Positions 40,098 through 49,012 of a stretch of 64,000 nucleotides of DNA are shown here, in pieces. This DNA is from Anaeromyxobacter oryzae. Its GTDB lineage: Bacteria > Myxococcota > Myxococcia > Myxococcales > Anaeromyxobacteraceae. Where the stretch lies: the NCBI RefSeq assembly GCF_023169945.1, contig NZ_AP025591.1:558001-622000 (forward strand). Reading direction: 5' to 3'. The notes under the pieces are model-generated. The model worked only from the letters and a program-made list of their open reading frames with translations. It was not told where the DNA came from and made no database searches. The translations under genes and the position numbers were made by a program. How positions within the stretch are numbered: the first letter of the stretch is position 1; every line of letters starts with the position of its first letter.

Positions 40098-42032
40098 ATG
40101 ACCCACGCGTCCGCGACTCGCCCGGTGGTCTGGGCCTTCAGCACGAGCCGGCTCCGGAAGGTGTTCGAGAGCGTCGCGCCGCGCATGGCGGACGTCGCGG
40201 AGGTCCGGGTCTTCGACAAGGGCTTCGAGGAGGCGCTGAAGACGCTGCGGGAGCTCCGCGGCGCCGGCGAGGTCGTCGACGTGCTGGTGGCCGCCGGGTC
40301 GAACGGCGCGTACCTGCGGGACCACGCCGACCTGCCGGTGGTCGTCGTGGGCGCCTCGACGGTGGACGCGCTCGCAGCGCTCGTGCAGGCCCGCAGGGCG
40401 TCGCCGCGCATCGGCGTGGTGAACTTCGTCCGGGTGGTGCCGGGCCTCGAGCAGGCGCGCGACATCCTCGACTTCGAGGAGATCGCGCAGCTCCCCTACG
40501 TCTCGCCCGAGGAGGCCCGCGCGCACGTCGGCGACCTCGCAGCGCGCGGCTTCGAGGTGATCGTCGGTCCCGGGCCGGTCTGCGACCTCGCCGAGCAGGC
40601 GGGCCTCGAGGCCGTGCTGCTCTACGGCACCGATTCGTTGTCGATCGCGGTGCAGCAGGCCGCCGACATCGCGAAGATCGTCCGCGCCGAGGCGGCGCGG
40701 AGGCAGCACCTGCAGCGGGTCGTCGATCGGATGGAGGTCGCGATCGCGGCGGTGGACGCGAACGAGCGGGTCGTCTCGGTGAACCCGATGATGCAGCGGC
40801 TCCTCGGCATCTCCGAGGCGGAGGCACTCGGGCGTCCGCTCTCCTCACTCCAGCCGCAGCTCGGGCTCGACCGCGTGCTCGAGTCCGGCGCGGCCGAGCA
40901 CGACAGCGTGGAGCGGCTCGGGAGCCGGACGGTGGTGGCGAGCCGGATCCCGCTGCGGGAGCGGGGCGTGATCGAGGGCGCCGTGCTGGCGTGCCACGAC
41001 GAGACGCTCGTGGAGCGGCTCGACCAGCGGCTCCGCTCCCGGCATCGCCCGCGCCGCTTCGAGGCGCGCTACTCGCTCGACGGCCTCCTCGGCGACTCCC
41101 CGGCCATCCGGGACGTCCGGGAGCTGGCGGAGCGGTACGCCCGCACCGACGCGACCGTCCTCGTCACGGGCGAGAGCGGCACCGGGAAGGAGCTGGTCGC
41201 GCAGGGCATCCACGCCGCGAGCCGTCGCGCGAAGCACCCTTTCGTCGCCATCAACTGCGCCGCCTTCCCCGAGACGCTCCTCGAGTCGGAGCTCTTCGGG
41301 TACGAGGAGGGCGCCTTCACCGGCTCGCGACGCGGCGGACGCCCCGGCCTCTTCGAGGCGGCGCACCTCGGGACGATCTTCCTCGACGAGATCGGCGATC
41401 TGCCGGTGATGCTCCAGACGCGGCTGCTCCGGGTCCTGCAGGAGCGGCAGGTGCTACGGCTCGGCAGCAACGACCCGACGCCGGTGGACGTGCGCGTGGT
41501 GGCGGCCACGCACCGGGACCTGCGGCAGGCGATGGCCGCCGGCCAGTTCCGCAGCGACCTGTACTTCAGGCTGCACATCCTGCCGCTCCACATCCCGGCG
41601 CTCCGGGAGCGCCCGGGGGACACCGTCGTGATCGCGTCCGAGCTGCTCAAGCGCGCGCTGGCGCGCCACGGGGTCCCCGGGGCGCACGCGCGCGCGCTGG
41701 CGCTGGTCCGGCCTCAGCTCGAAGGCTACGCCTGGCCCGGGAACGTCCGGGAGCTGGAGAACGTCCTCGAGCGCCTCGCGCTGCTCTTCTCGACTGGCGC
41801 GCCGCCGAAGGAACGGCTCGAGTCGAGCCTGCGCCTCGTGCTCCCGGAGCTGCTCGAGACGCCCCCGGCCGCCCCGCCGCACGGCACGGCGCGGGAGGCG
41901 CGCGAGAAGCAGGAGATGACCGTCCTGCGGCGCGTCGTGGCGGAGTGCGGTGGCAACGTCTCCGAGGCCGCGCGCCGGCTCGGGATCGGACGGTCCACCA
42001 TCTACCGCAAGCTCGGCGAGCGGCCGGGCTGA
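40098..42032 (+). CDS. PrpR-type sigma-54-dependent activator of the beta-oxidation regulon
   Basis: This 644-residue regulator has a PrpR-type N-terminal ligand-binding domain (about 10-190), a PAS domain (about 205-310), a sigma-54-interacting AAA+ domain (about 325-560) and a C-terminal Fis-type helix-turn-helix (about 605-640). The AAA+ part has Walker A GESGTGKE (358-365), the L1 loop GAFTGS (405-410, the usual last residue is A), and Walker B IFLDE (427-431). PrpR proteins sense small acids such as methylcitrate; here fatty-acid or acyl-CoA signals are plausible. AGGAGA precedes the ATG. It is divergent from fadN and almost certainly activates both beta-oxidation operons, given the shared sites. 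Confidence 0.88.
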   Translation: MTHASATRPVVWAFSTSRLRKVFESVAPRMADVAEVRVFDKGFEEALKTLRELRGAGEVVDVLVAAGSNGAYLRDHADLPVVVVGASTVDALAALVQARRASPRIGVVNFVRVVPGLEQARDILDFEEIAQLPYVSPEEARAHVGDLAARGFEVIVGPGPVCDLAEQAGLEAVLLYGTDSLSIAVQQAADIAKIVRAEAARRQHLQRVVDRMEVAIAAVDANERVVSVNPMMQRLLGISEAEALGRPLSSLQPQLGLDRVLESGAAEHDSVERLGSRTVVASRIPLRERGVIEGAVLACHDETLVERLDQRLRSRHRPRRFEARYSLDGLLGDSPAIRDVRELAERYARTDATVLVTGESGTGKELVAQGIHAASRRAKHPFVAINCAAFPETLLESELFGYEEGAFTGSRRGGRPGLFEAAHLGTIFLDEIGDLPVMLQTRLLRVLQERQVLRLGSNDPTPVDVRVVAATHRDLRQAMAAGQFRSDLYFRLHILPLHIPALRERPGDTVVIASELLKRALARHGVPGAHARALALVRPQLEGYAWPGNVRELENVLERLALLFSTGAPPKERLESSLRLVLPELLETPPAAPPHGTAREAREKQEMTVLRRVVAECGGNVSEAARRLGIGRSTIYRKLGERPG

Positions 42033-43015
42033 GGCGCCGGTCCGTCGGCGCGCGCGCGCGGAGGTTCGATCGCGCCCTCCTGGAGGAGCCACGCCCGCGT
42101 CGACGCGATCACCTCGCGCAGCAGCGCCTGCTTCCCCGCGCCGACGCCCATGTGGTCTCCCTCCATGAACCGCACGGTGTTCGGTTGCGGCGTCAGCCTC
42201 CGCATCCGCTCCGCCGCTGCGAGCGCGATCAACCGGTCCGTGCGTCCGCCGAGCAGGAGGAACCGACCGTGAAGCTCCGGCAGGTAGAACGACGGCTCGA
42301 CGGGGCGGAGCAGGAGGTCGGAGGCCGCGCCGAGCGCGCCCGCCAGCCACCGTGGCTTCACCTTCGGATGTCGCGCGATGACGTCGCCGATCGGAGCGCC
42401 GGCGTAGGCGATCACCGTCCAGCCGATGTTCTCGCCGCGCCGCTCCACGAGCCACTGGGCCGCCGGCACGACGAAGCCGCCGAGCGAGAACCCGAGCAAG
42501 CTCACCCGCCCGCGATCCGCCCAGGGCCGATCCGCCGCCCACCGCAGCAGCACGTCGACCTGGCCCGGCACGGAGAGCGCGTTCCGGCGCCACGCCGGAG
42601 ACTCGAGCACGATCTCGAGGAGGCCGGGCTCCCGGTCCGGGAACGGCCAGTCGAAGCCCACGATCGCGTTCGGGCCGGCGTCCCCGGCGACCTCGCCGAG
42701 CTCGCGGATCGCGTTCGACCCTCCGCGCAGGCCTCCGAGCACGACGACGACCGGAAGCGGAGTCTCCGGCAGCGGCTCCGGCAGGCTCACGACGAAGCGC
42801 ACCGGCCCCACCGCGCCGCCGTCGAGGGTCACGTGGACGAGAGTCCGGTCGCGCCAGCGCTCGGCCCACGCCTCGCGCTCGGCGACGAGCGCGGCCGGCG
42901 GCGCCCGTGGCAACGTGGCGAAGGGGTCCTCTAGCCGGAGGCGGACGACGACGAGGGTGACGACCAGCAGGACCGCGATGGCGACGACCGAGACGATCCT
43001 TGCGGCGCTTCTCAT
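42002..43015 (-). CDS. Membrane-anchored alpha/beta hydrolase
   Basis: This 337-residue protein has one N-terminal hydrophobic helix (about 4-25, a signal anchor) and an alpha/beta hydrolase domain. It carries the nucleophile elbow GFSLGG in RVSLLGFSLGGFVVP and a His in MEGDHMGVG near the end. The substrate is unknown. It converges with the sigma-54 regulator and its last 31 bp overlap the regulator's 3' end. An extended frame upstream to 43192 is unlikely because the ATG at 43015 directly precedes the hydrophobic anchor. Confidence 0.75.
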   Translation of the reverse strand: MRSAARIVSVVAIAVLLVVTLVVVRLRLEDPFATLPRAPPAALVAEREAWAERWRDRTLVHVTLDGGAVGPVRFVVSLPEPLPETPLPVVVVLGGLRGGSNAIRELGEVAGDAGPNAIVGFDWPFPDREPGLLEIVLESPAWRRNALSVPGQVDVLLRWAADRPWADRGRVSLLGFSLGGFVVPAAQWLVERRGENIGWTVIAYAGAPIGDVIARHPKVKPRWLAGALGAASDLLLRPVEPSFYLPELHGRFLLLGGRTDRLIALAAAERMRRLTPQPNTVRFMEGDHMGVGAGKQALLREVIASTRAWLLQEGAIEPPRARADGPAPQPGRSPSLR

Positions 43016-43158
43016 CTCTTCACGGTCCTGACCGGCGCCGGGCCGGGCGTCCTCCTCGCGGCGCACGGCCTCGCGTGTACGCTCGTCGCGCTCTCGGCGC
43101 GCCGGAGGCCCGCGCCGGGTCCGCGGCGCGCTCCTCGTCCGGGGCTGGCAGCGACGGG

Positions 43159-43398
43159 TCAGCCCCCGCGCTCCGGCCGTCCGTAGCGCCACGCCACCCA
43201 GGTCAGCACTGCGGCGACGAGCGGCGCGAGGAGCACGAGCGACGTCAGCGCGAAGATCGCGAGGGCGGTGGAGGCGGCGACCACGGCGGGCACGCCCACG
43301 AACGCCGCCACGAACGCCGCCGCCTGCCGCGCCTCGCGCTCGGCGCGGTCCCAGTCCGCGGTCGGTGCGCGTGCGACCACCACGTCGTCGGCGATCAT
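43159..43398 (-). CDS. Small two-helix membrane protein
   Basis: This 79-residue protein has a short polar N-terminus and two hydrophobic helices (about 24-45 and 48-70), ending RYGRPERGG. GAGGAGG precedes the ATG at 43398. It resembles small membrane proteins with no known role. Only the sequence pattern and the clear ribosome-binding site support it. Confidence 0.6.
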   Translation of the reverse strand: MIADDVVVARAPTADWDRAEREARQAAAFVAAFVGVPAVVAASTALAIFALTSLVLLAPLVAAVLTWVAWRYGRPERGG

Positions 43399-43616
43399 TC
43401 CGGGCCTCCTCGCGTCGAGGAGGAATCTTCGCGCAGACCGCGCGTGATCTCGTCGCCCGATGGCGGGCCTCCGCCGCGGGCGCTCCGACCCGGTGCGCCC
43501 GAACGCCACGACGGCTTCAGCCGGGCGCGCCACGCGTCGCGTGGCGTGAGCCCGCCTTCGGTCCTCACCGGTGGAGTTCCCGGGCGCCGCGCGTCGCGTC
43601 CCGCTACCTTGCCGAC

Positions 43617-45539
43617 GTGCCGCCGTTGCCCCGATGGTCGGGTGTCGTGATCCTCCTCGCGCGCCGCGCCGGGCGCGCCGTCCGCCCCGTCCTGGTGCCC
43701 GCGGTGCTCGGGGCCTGGCTCGTCGCAAAGCAGCTCCTGTGGTCGCCAGCCTTCCAGGGAGGCGCATCGGTGCCCGCGACCGCGTTCGTGGCGAGCGTGG
43801 CGGTCGCGATGGTCGTGCTCGGCATCGCGCTCCGGTATCACGGGCGTGCGCAGCTCATCGCGCTGCTCGCGCTCGACGCCACGCTCACGGCCGTCTACCA
43901 GGCCCACATCCTCTACCATCGGCAGTTCTCCGAGCTCGGCTCCGTCGCGACCCTCGCCTTCGCCTCGCAGGCGGCGCAGGTTCGAGGCGCCATCCTGCCG
44001 CTGTTCCGTCGGGGCGACGCGCCCCTGTGGGCGGACGTCGCCGTGCTCGCGCTCATGGCCGCCGTGTGGCGCGGCCGCGAGCCCTCGCCGACCCGTCGGT
44101 GGCACGCGAACGCGCTGGCGATCGCGGGCGTGGTGCTCTTCACGACCGCCGCCGCCCCGCTCCTCGAGCGACCGCTCACCGGCCCGCGTCACATGGGGAT
44201 CGCGCGCACCGAGGTCGCCACGGCGCTGAACGTGGTCGGGTACCAGCTGTTCGACGCCGCCACGTTCGCGCTGCGCCGCCTCGACCGCTCCGCGCGCTCG
44301 TCGCTCCCGGAGGCGATCGCCTACCACCGCGCACGGACGGTGCCGGCCGGTCCGCTCCACGGAACGCAGCGCGGGAAGGACGTCATCGTGGTGCAGCTCG
44401 AGTCCGTCCAGGCGTCCGCGGTCGGACGGATCGTGAACGGCGCACCGGTGACGCCGAGCCTCGATCGCCTCGCGCACGAGAGCCTCACGTTCCCCGAGGC
44501 GTTCTCGCAGGTCGGCCAGGGGACGACCTCCGACGCGGAGCTGCTCGCGGGGTGCTCGCTCTACCCGCTCGAGACGGGCGCGGTGTTCACGGAGCGCTAC
44601 GACGCCCGTCTCCGCTGCCTCCCCGAGGTGCTGCGCGAGGCCGGCTACCGCACGGTGGCCATGCACGCGAACTGGCCGAACTTCTGGAACCGCGACCGGA
44701 TGTACCCGACGATGGGGTACGAGCGGTTCTTCAGCATCCGGGACTTCGACGCGAGCCCGGTGATCGGCCTCGGGCTCTCGGACGTGCGCTTCGTCGAGCA
44801 GGCGGCGGAGCGCCTCGCGACGCTGCCCGAGCCCTTCTACGCCGTCCTCGTCACGCTCTCGAACCACGCGCCCTTCGTCGATCCGAACCTGCCGCGCGCG
44901 CTGCCGCTCGGCGCCCTCGAGGGGACGATGGTGGGCGACTACCTGAACTCGGTCCGGTTCACCGACGCAGCCGTCGGGGCGCTCGTCGAGCGGCTCCGCG
45001 CGACGGGCGTGCTCGACCGCTCCATCCTCGTCGTCTACGGCGACCACAACGGCGTCTCCCGGACGGCCTCCGGCACGGAGCTCGTCGACGTTCCCGCGCG
45101 CGCCGACCGGTGGCTCACGTACGAGAGACGGATCCCGCTCCTCGTGCGGCTGCCCGCCGGCGCACATGCGGGGCCACGGCCGGCGCCCGCGGGCCAGCTC
45201 GACGTGGCGCCGACGGTCGCCGATCTGCTCGGCGTGCCGCCGGAGACGTCGTTCTTCCACGGGCGCAGCCTCGTCTCCGATCCGCCGCGGCCGGTGGTGT
45301 TCCCGGACGGCTCCGCGGTGTCGCCGGAGCTCGTGTACCTCTCCCCGGAAGGACGCTGGGGGCCGCTCGCCTGCCTCGAGGCGCCGACCGGCGCGCCGGT
45401 GCCGCCCGCGCGCTGCGACGCGCTCGCGGACCACGCCGCGCGGGAGCTTCGGATATCGCGCGCGGAGGTGAACCAGGATCTCTTCCGGTGGATGCTGCCG
45501 GCGCCGCCCGGGATGCTCCACGCACGGGGGCATCCCTGA
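43617..45539 (+). CDS. LTA-synthase/sulfatase-family phosphotransferase-like protein
   Basis: This 640-residue protein has about five N-terminal membrane helices and a C-terminal alkaline-phosphatase-superfamily domain like that of lipoteichoic acid synthases and related phosphoglycerol transferases. Likely metal and nucleophile motifs include VQLESVQ (Glu), VGQGTTSDAE (Thr nucleophile region) and VYGDHN (Asp/His). In Gram-negative bacteria such enzymes modify periplasmic glycans or membrane-derived oligosaccharides. A GTG at 43617 is a plausible start; the upstream frame is not protein-like, and a later GTG is possible. No operon partner. Confidence 0.7.
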   Translation: MPPLPRWSGVVILLARRAGRAVRPVLVPAVLGAWLVAKQLLWSPAFQGGASVPATAFVASVAVAMVVLGIALRYHGRAQLIALLALDATLTAVYQAHILYHRQFSELGSVATLAFASQAAQVRGAILPLFRRGDAPLWADVAVLALMAAVWRGREPSPTRRWHANALAIAGVVLFTTAAAPLLERPLTGPRHMGIARTEVATALNVVGYQLFDAATFALRRLDRSARSSLPEAIAYHRARTVPAGPLHGTQRGKDVIVVQLESVQASAVGRIVNGAPVTPSLDRLAHESLTFPEAFSQVGQGTTSDAELLAGCSLYPLETGAVFTERYDARLRCLPEVLREAGYRTVAMHANWPNFWNRDRMYPTMGYERFFSIRDFDASPVIGLGLSDVRFVEQAAERLATLPEPFYAVLVTLSNHAPFVDPNLPRALPLGALEGTMVGDYLNSVRFTDAAVGALVERLRATGVLDRSILVVYGDHNGVSRTASGTELVDVPARADRWLTYERRIPLLVRLPAGAHAGPRPAPAGQLDVAPTVADLLGVPPETSFFHGRSLVSDPPRPVVFPDGSAVSPELVYLSPEGRWGPLACLEAPTGAPVPPARCDALADHAARELRISRAEVNQDLFRWMLPAPPGMLHARGHP

Positions 45540-45641
45540 TCGCTGCCCCGTGGAGGCCGTGACGCGAGCGGTCGACGCCGTGTTCGCGATCCGGCGGCCC
45601 GCGTGAACTCATTCAGCTCGAGATCCCGCTCGCACCGAGCA

Positions 45642-46229
45642 TCACCCTCGCGTCATCAGGATCGTGCAGCACGCGCCCGGGAAGCGTCGTTCGACGACGC
45701 GGCAGCCCTGCGCCGCATAGGCCGCCTGGAGATCCGCGGCATAGCCCGACAGCACGCCCGAGAGCAGCAGCCGCCCGCCGCGCCGGGCCAGCGGCGCGAC
45801 GCAGGCAGCCTCGTCGATGAGCAGCTCGCCGCCGATGTTGGCGACCACGAGGTCGAACGCCTCGCCGGCGAGGTCACTCGCCGTGCCGGCCCTGTGCGAG
45901 AGCCTGTCCGCCAGCCCATTCGCTTCTCCGGAGCGCAGAGAGCTCGCCACGGCCTCCGGGTTGACGTCCACGCAGAGAGCGCCCGCGGCGCCGAGCCGGA
46001 GGGCGGCGAGACCGAGGATACCGGTGCCGCTCCCGAGATCGAGCACGCGGAGGCCCTCGAGCGGGGCGAGGGCGGCGAGGACCTCCAGGCAGCTCATGGT
46101 GGTCGGATGCGTGCCGCTGCCGAAGGCACTGCCCTCCACGATGAGATCGAGCGGGGCCGGCGCGCCGAGGCCGTCTCCGGGGTGGCGGACGCGGAAGGGA
46201 TGCGCCGGGAGCGGAGGCGTCGAGCTCAT
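45642..46229 (-). CDS. PrmA-like methyltransferase lacking the N-terminal domain
   Basis: This 195-residue S-adenosylmethionine-dependent methyltransferase matches the catalytic domain of ribosomal protein L11 methyltransferase. Motifs are GSAFGSGTHPTT (about 33-44), VLDLGSGTGILGLAALRLGA (motif I), CVDVNPEAV and VVANIGGELL. The ATG at 46229 gives a protein about 100 residues shorter than full PrmA, so the substrate-recognition domain is missing; it may act on another protein. It lies 89 bp downstream of the DUF427 gene on the same strand. Confidence 0.75.
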   Translation of the reverse strand: MSSTPPLPAHPFRVRHPGDGLGAPAPLDLIVEGSAFGSGTHPTTMSCLEVLAALAPLEGLRVLDLGSGTGILGLAALRLGAAGALCVDVNPEAVASSLRSGEANGLADRLSHRAGTASDLAGEAFDLVVANIGGELLIDEAACVAPLARRGGRLLLSGVLSGYAADLQAAYAAQGCRVVERRFPGACCTILMTRG

Positions 46230-46318
46230 CGGCGCAGTATCGGCGAAGTTGCCCGCCCGTGGTTCGCTGGCTGGCGAGGTGCGCGGCTCGCGACGTCCGC
46301 GCCATTGCCACGCCGACG

Positions 46319-47236
46319 TCAGTCCGAGAAGGGCGTCCTCGGCCGCTGCTGCAGCTCGCCGTCGACGTAGAGGTCCACCTTCTCGTTGTAGAACGCGACC
46401 AGGCCGGCGATCTTCTGGGCCTCCGCGAACGGCGCGCGGTAGGTCCAGACCAGGTCCTCGAGGAGCCGCCCCTCGACGCGGAGCGACCAGTACGTGGCGG
46501 TGCCCTTGTACGGGCACCGGGTGGTGGTGCCGGAGGGGACGAGCAGCTCGAGGCGCACGTCGGCGAGCGGCAGGTAGTACCGGGGCGGAAGGCCGGTCTC
46601 GAAGAGGATCCGCGGCTGGTGCGATTCGGCGACCTTGACGCCCTCGACGACCACCTCGACGTGGCGCGAGCTGGCGAGGACGTCCACGCGCGTGTAGGGA
46701 TCGCGCGGGTGGACGTAGATCGGCTCGTCCTCCTCCAGCCACTCGTCGAGGGCCTTCCACTCGAAGCGCACCAGCTCGCGGAGCGCCTCCAGCGGCGATC
46801 TCGGGTACCGCCACGCCGCCTCGCGGACGGTCCGCCCCTCCACCTTCACGTCGAAGTATTCCGCCTCGCCGCGGCTGGGCGACTGCTCGCGCCGGGGGGC
46901 GGGGATCAGCGTGGCCCGCACGTCGCCGAGCGGGACGTAGTAGGCCGGGTAGTAGGGCACCTCCCAGACCAGGACCGGCGCCCGCGTGTCGAAGACGAGC
47001 TGCCCGCCGAGGAATCCCCTCACCCGCTTCTGCCCGCGCTCCACCCGAACCCGCCCGCGATGTTCCACGCTCGCCCCCGTCGCGACGTCCGCCGGATCCT
47101 GGTCGACCGGGCCGGTCGGGTGCAGCGCCAATCCGGGCTGGATCGACTCGCCCGGCGGCAGACCGATCGGCGGCGTGGGGCCCTCGCCGGCGACCGTGCG
47201 AAAGGCGCTCGAGCCACGATATGAGGTGGGGATCAT
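46319..47236 (-). CDS. DUF427-family protein with two copies of the domain
   Basis: This 305-residue protein contains two DUF427 modules of about 90-100 residues. The first begins near 65 (RVRVERGQKRVRGFLGG) with YYVPLGDVR, and the second begins near 180 with YYLPLADVR, RCPYKGTATYWSL and FYNEKVDLYVDGE. DUF427 proteins have no agreed function. The start is uncertain: ATG at 47236 leaves only 21 bp to the divergent DUF4337 gene, and a GTG at 47068 is an alternative that starts just before the first domain. Confidence 0.75.
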   Translation of the reverse strand: MIPTSYRGSSAFRTVAGEGPTPPIGLPPGESIQPGLALHPTGPVDQDPADVATGASVEHRGRVRVERGQKRVRGFLGGQLVFDTRAPVLVWEVPYYPAYYVPLGDVRATLIPAPRREQSPSRGEAEYFDVKVEGRTVREAAWRYPRSPLEALRELVRFEWKALDEWLEEDEPIYVHPRDPYTRVDVLASSRHVEVVVEGVKVAESHQPRILFETGLPPRYYLPLADVRLELLVPSGTTTRCPYKGTATYWSLRVEGRLLEDLVWTYRAPFAEAQKIAGLVAFYNEKVDLYVDGELQQRPRTPFSD

Positions 47237-47257
47237 CTCGAAGGGAGCGACGAGCCG

Positions 47258-47836
47258 ATGCCCGAGGGACCCGAGGTCGAGACCGAGCGACTGCACGAGG
47301 CCATCCACGAAGAGGCGGAGCACGACGGCGGATCGCTCGTGCGGACCATCGCGCTCACCACCTCCGTCCTCGCTGCGCTCGCAGCGGGCGCGAGCCTGCA
47401 GGCGGGCTCGACGGTGAACGAGGCGCTCGCGCTCAAGACGGAGGCGACGCGGCTCCAGGCCGAGGCGAGCGATCAGTGGGCCTACTACCAGGCGAAGGGC
47501 GTGAAGGGCGCGGTCGCGGACGCAGTCGCGGCCGCCTGGCTGGCCGCCGGGAAGGCCGCTCCAGCCGAGACGCTCGCGCGGCAGCGGCAATACGCCGACG
47601 AGCAGCAGGACATCCAGGCGAAGGCCAGGGACAAGGAGGCGGAGCGGGACGCGCGCGAGCGGGAGGCGGAGCACCTCCTCCACGCACACCACCGCTACGC
47701 GGCCGCCGTCGCCTTCTTCCAGGTTGCGATCGCCCTCGGGGCGGTCGCGGCGCTCACACGGCTCCGGATCGTCTGGGTCTGCTCGCTGGCGCTCGGCGGC
47801 GCCGGGATCATCTCGGCCCTGATGGCGCTCCGCTGA
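47258..47836 (+). CDS. DUF4337-family membrane protein
   Basis: This 192-residue protein has a first membrane helix (about 31-48), a long charged coiled-coil (about 55-140) and two closing helices (about 148-165 and 168-188). That layout is the DUF4337 pattern. Its function is not established. AAGGGAG sits 11 bp before the ATG. Confidence 0.8.
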   Translation: MPEGPEVETERLHEAIHEEAEHDGGSLVRTIALTTSVLAALAAGASLQAGSTVNEALALKTEATRLQAEASDQWAYYQAKGVKGAVADAVAAAWLAAGKAAPAETLARQRQYADEQQDIQAKARDKEAERDAREREAEHLLHAHHRYAAAVAFFQVAIALGAVAALTRLRIVWVCSLALGGAGIISALMALR

Positions 47837-47898
47837 CCAGGCGAGGCCCACGCGGCCATCCTGCGGGCCAGGTCCCGAGAGCAACGGCCGGACTCGGG

Positions 47899-48585
47899 CT
47901 ACTTCATCTCCACCGTCGCGGGGTTCACGTCGACGGTCTTGAGCTCGATGGTGGGCGGGGTGAGCGCGATCTCGGCGCGGCGGTTCAGGGCCCGGTTCGC
48001 GAGCGTGTCGTTCGCGGCGATGGGCCTGCCTTCGCCGAAGCCGGCGATGCCGATGAGCGTCGGATCGAGCCCGCGCCCGGCGAGGTACTTCGCGACCTCG
48101 AGTGCGCGTGCCGACGAGAGCTGCCAGCGCTGGACCTTGGCGCCCTTCCCGCCCGCCTCGGCGTTGTCCGTGTACCCCGTGACGAGGACGGCCTTGTCCT
48201 TCACCTGCGAGATCGCGTCCGCCATGGCGTCGAGGGTGCGCTTGTTCTCGGGGGTGAGCTTCGACGAGCCCTCCTTGAAGAGCAGCCGCTCGTTGAGCCG
48301 GATCGTCCGGTCCTTGAGCTTCTCGTACTCCCCGCTCTGCTCCGTCAGCTTGGCCGTCGTCGTCTCGAGCTGCGACTGCGCCGTGCTCACCTGAGTCTGC
48401 AGCGCCGCGTTCTGCTGCTCGAGCGACGCGGCCTTGGCCTCGAGCGCGGCCACCTTGCCGCTCTCGTCCTGCAACGCCGCCTTGTATTTCGCCGCCTCCG
48501 CCTCCTTGGCGCCGTACTGCTCCTTGCTGATTCCTGCGCAGCCGATGATGGCCGCCATCCCCAGAACGAGCATCAGCCTGGACAT
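47899..48585 (-). CDS. OmpA-family lipoprotein
   Basis: This 228-residue protein has a signal peptide with a clear lipobox (AIIGCAG), a coiled-coil linker (about 25-95), and an OmpA-like peptidoglycan-binding domain (about 105-200). That domain includes VTGYTDNAEAGGKGAKVQRWQLSSARAL with the conserved D and R that contact diaminopimelate, and NRRAEI. It anchors the outer membrane to peptidoglycan, as Pal does. It is alone on the minus strand. Confidence 0.88.
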   Translation of the reverse strand: MSRLMLVLGMAAIIGCAGISKEQYGAKEAEAAKYKAALQDESGKVAALEAKAASLEQQNAALQTQVSTAQSQLETTTAKLTEQSGEYEKLKDRTIRLNERLLFKEGSSKLTPENKRTLDAMADAISQVKDKAVLVTGYTDNAEAGGKGAKVQRWQLSSARALEVAKYLAGRGLDPTLIGIAGFGEGRPIAANDTLANRALNRRAEIALTPPTIELKTVDVNPATVEMK

Positions 48586-49012
48586 GCGATCCTCCTCCGC
48601 GACGTCTGGATGCGCCCACGCGCCTTCTTCCCGGGGCGCCCCGACGGCTGGAATGTTCTCGCAGCCGGGGCCGCGCGCGATCGCTCATCCGAGGTGCGAC
48701 CAAGGCCGCACGTTGAATTGTTCACCACGCGCGCGGCTCGCGCGCTCGATGTCGACGTCCGCGTGATGCACGAGCGGAAGGGCGATGGCACACAACGCCG
48801 GCTCCTCCCGGCGCCCTCGCCCGAGCGCTCGGCGTGCTGGGGCTACGTGCATCACCGTAAGGATCGTCGCCCAGGCCGCCCCTCGGCAACCCACGGGCGA
48901 CTGTTCAGTCTCCAGCGTCGCACCGACCGCGCGCCGCGAACGGTCAAGCTCTTTGGAGCGGACCGCCGAATGACGAGCCCCGCCAGGTCCGGCGAGCCGT
49001 CGTACGGACTGC
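48586..49012. other. Intergenic region with no supported gene
   Basis: This 427-bp gap lies between two minus-strand genes. It has a few short open frames, none with a ribosome-binding site and protein-like composition. An A/T-richer patch near 48712-48725 (GTTGAATTGTTCACC) may be part of a promoter for the OmpA lipoprotein gene. I see no non-coding RNA that I can name. Confidence 0.5.

Noticed and set aside
48685..48973. Small frames on both strands between the OmpA lipoprotein and the ATPase gene
   Set aside because: No ribosome-binding site, no protein-like composition, and no conserved motif.
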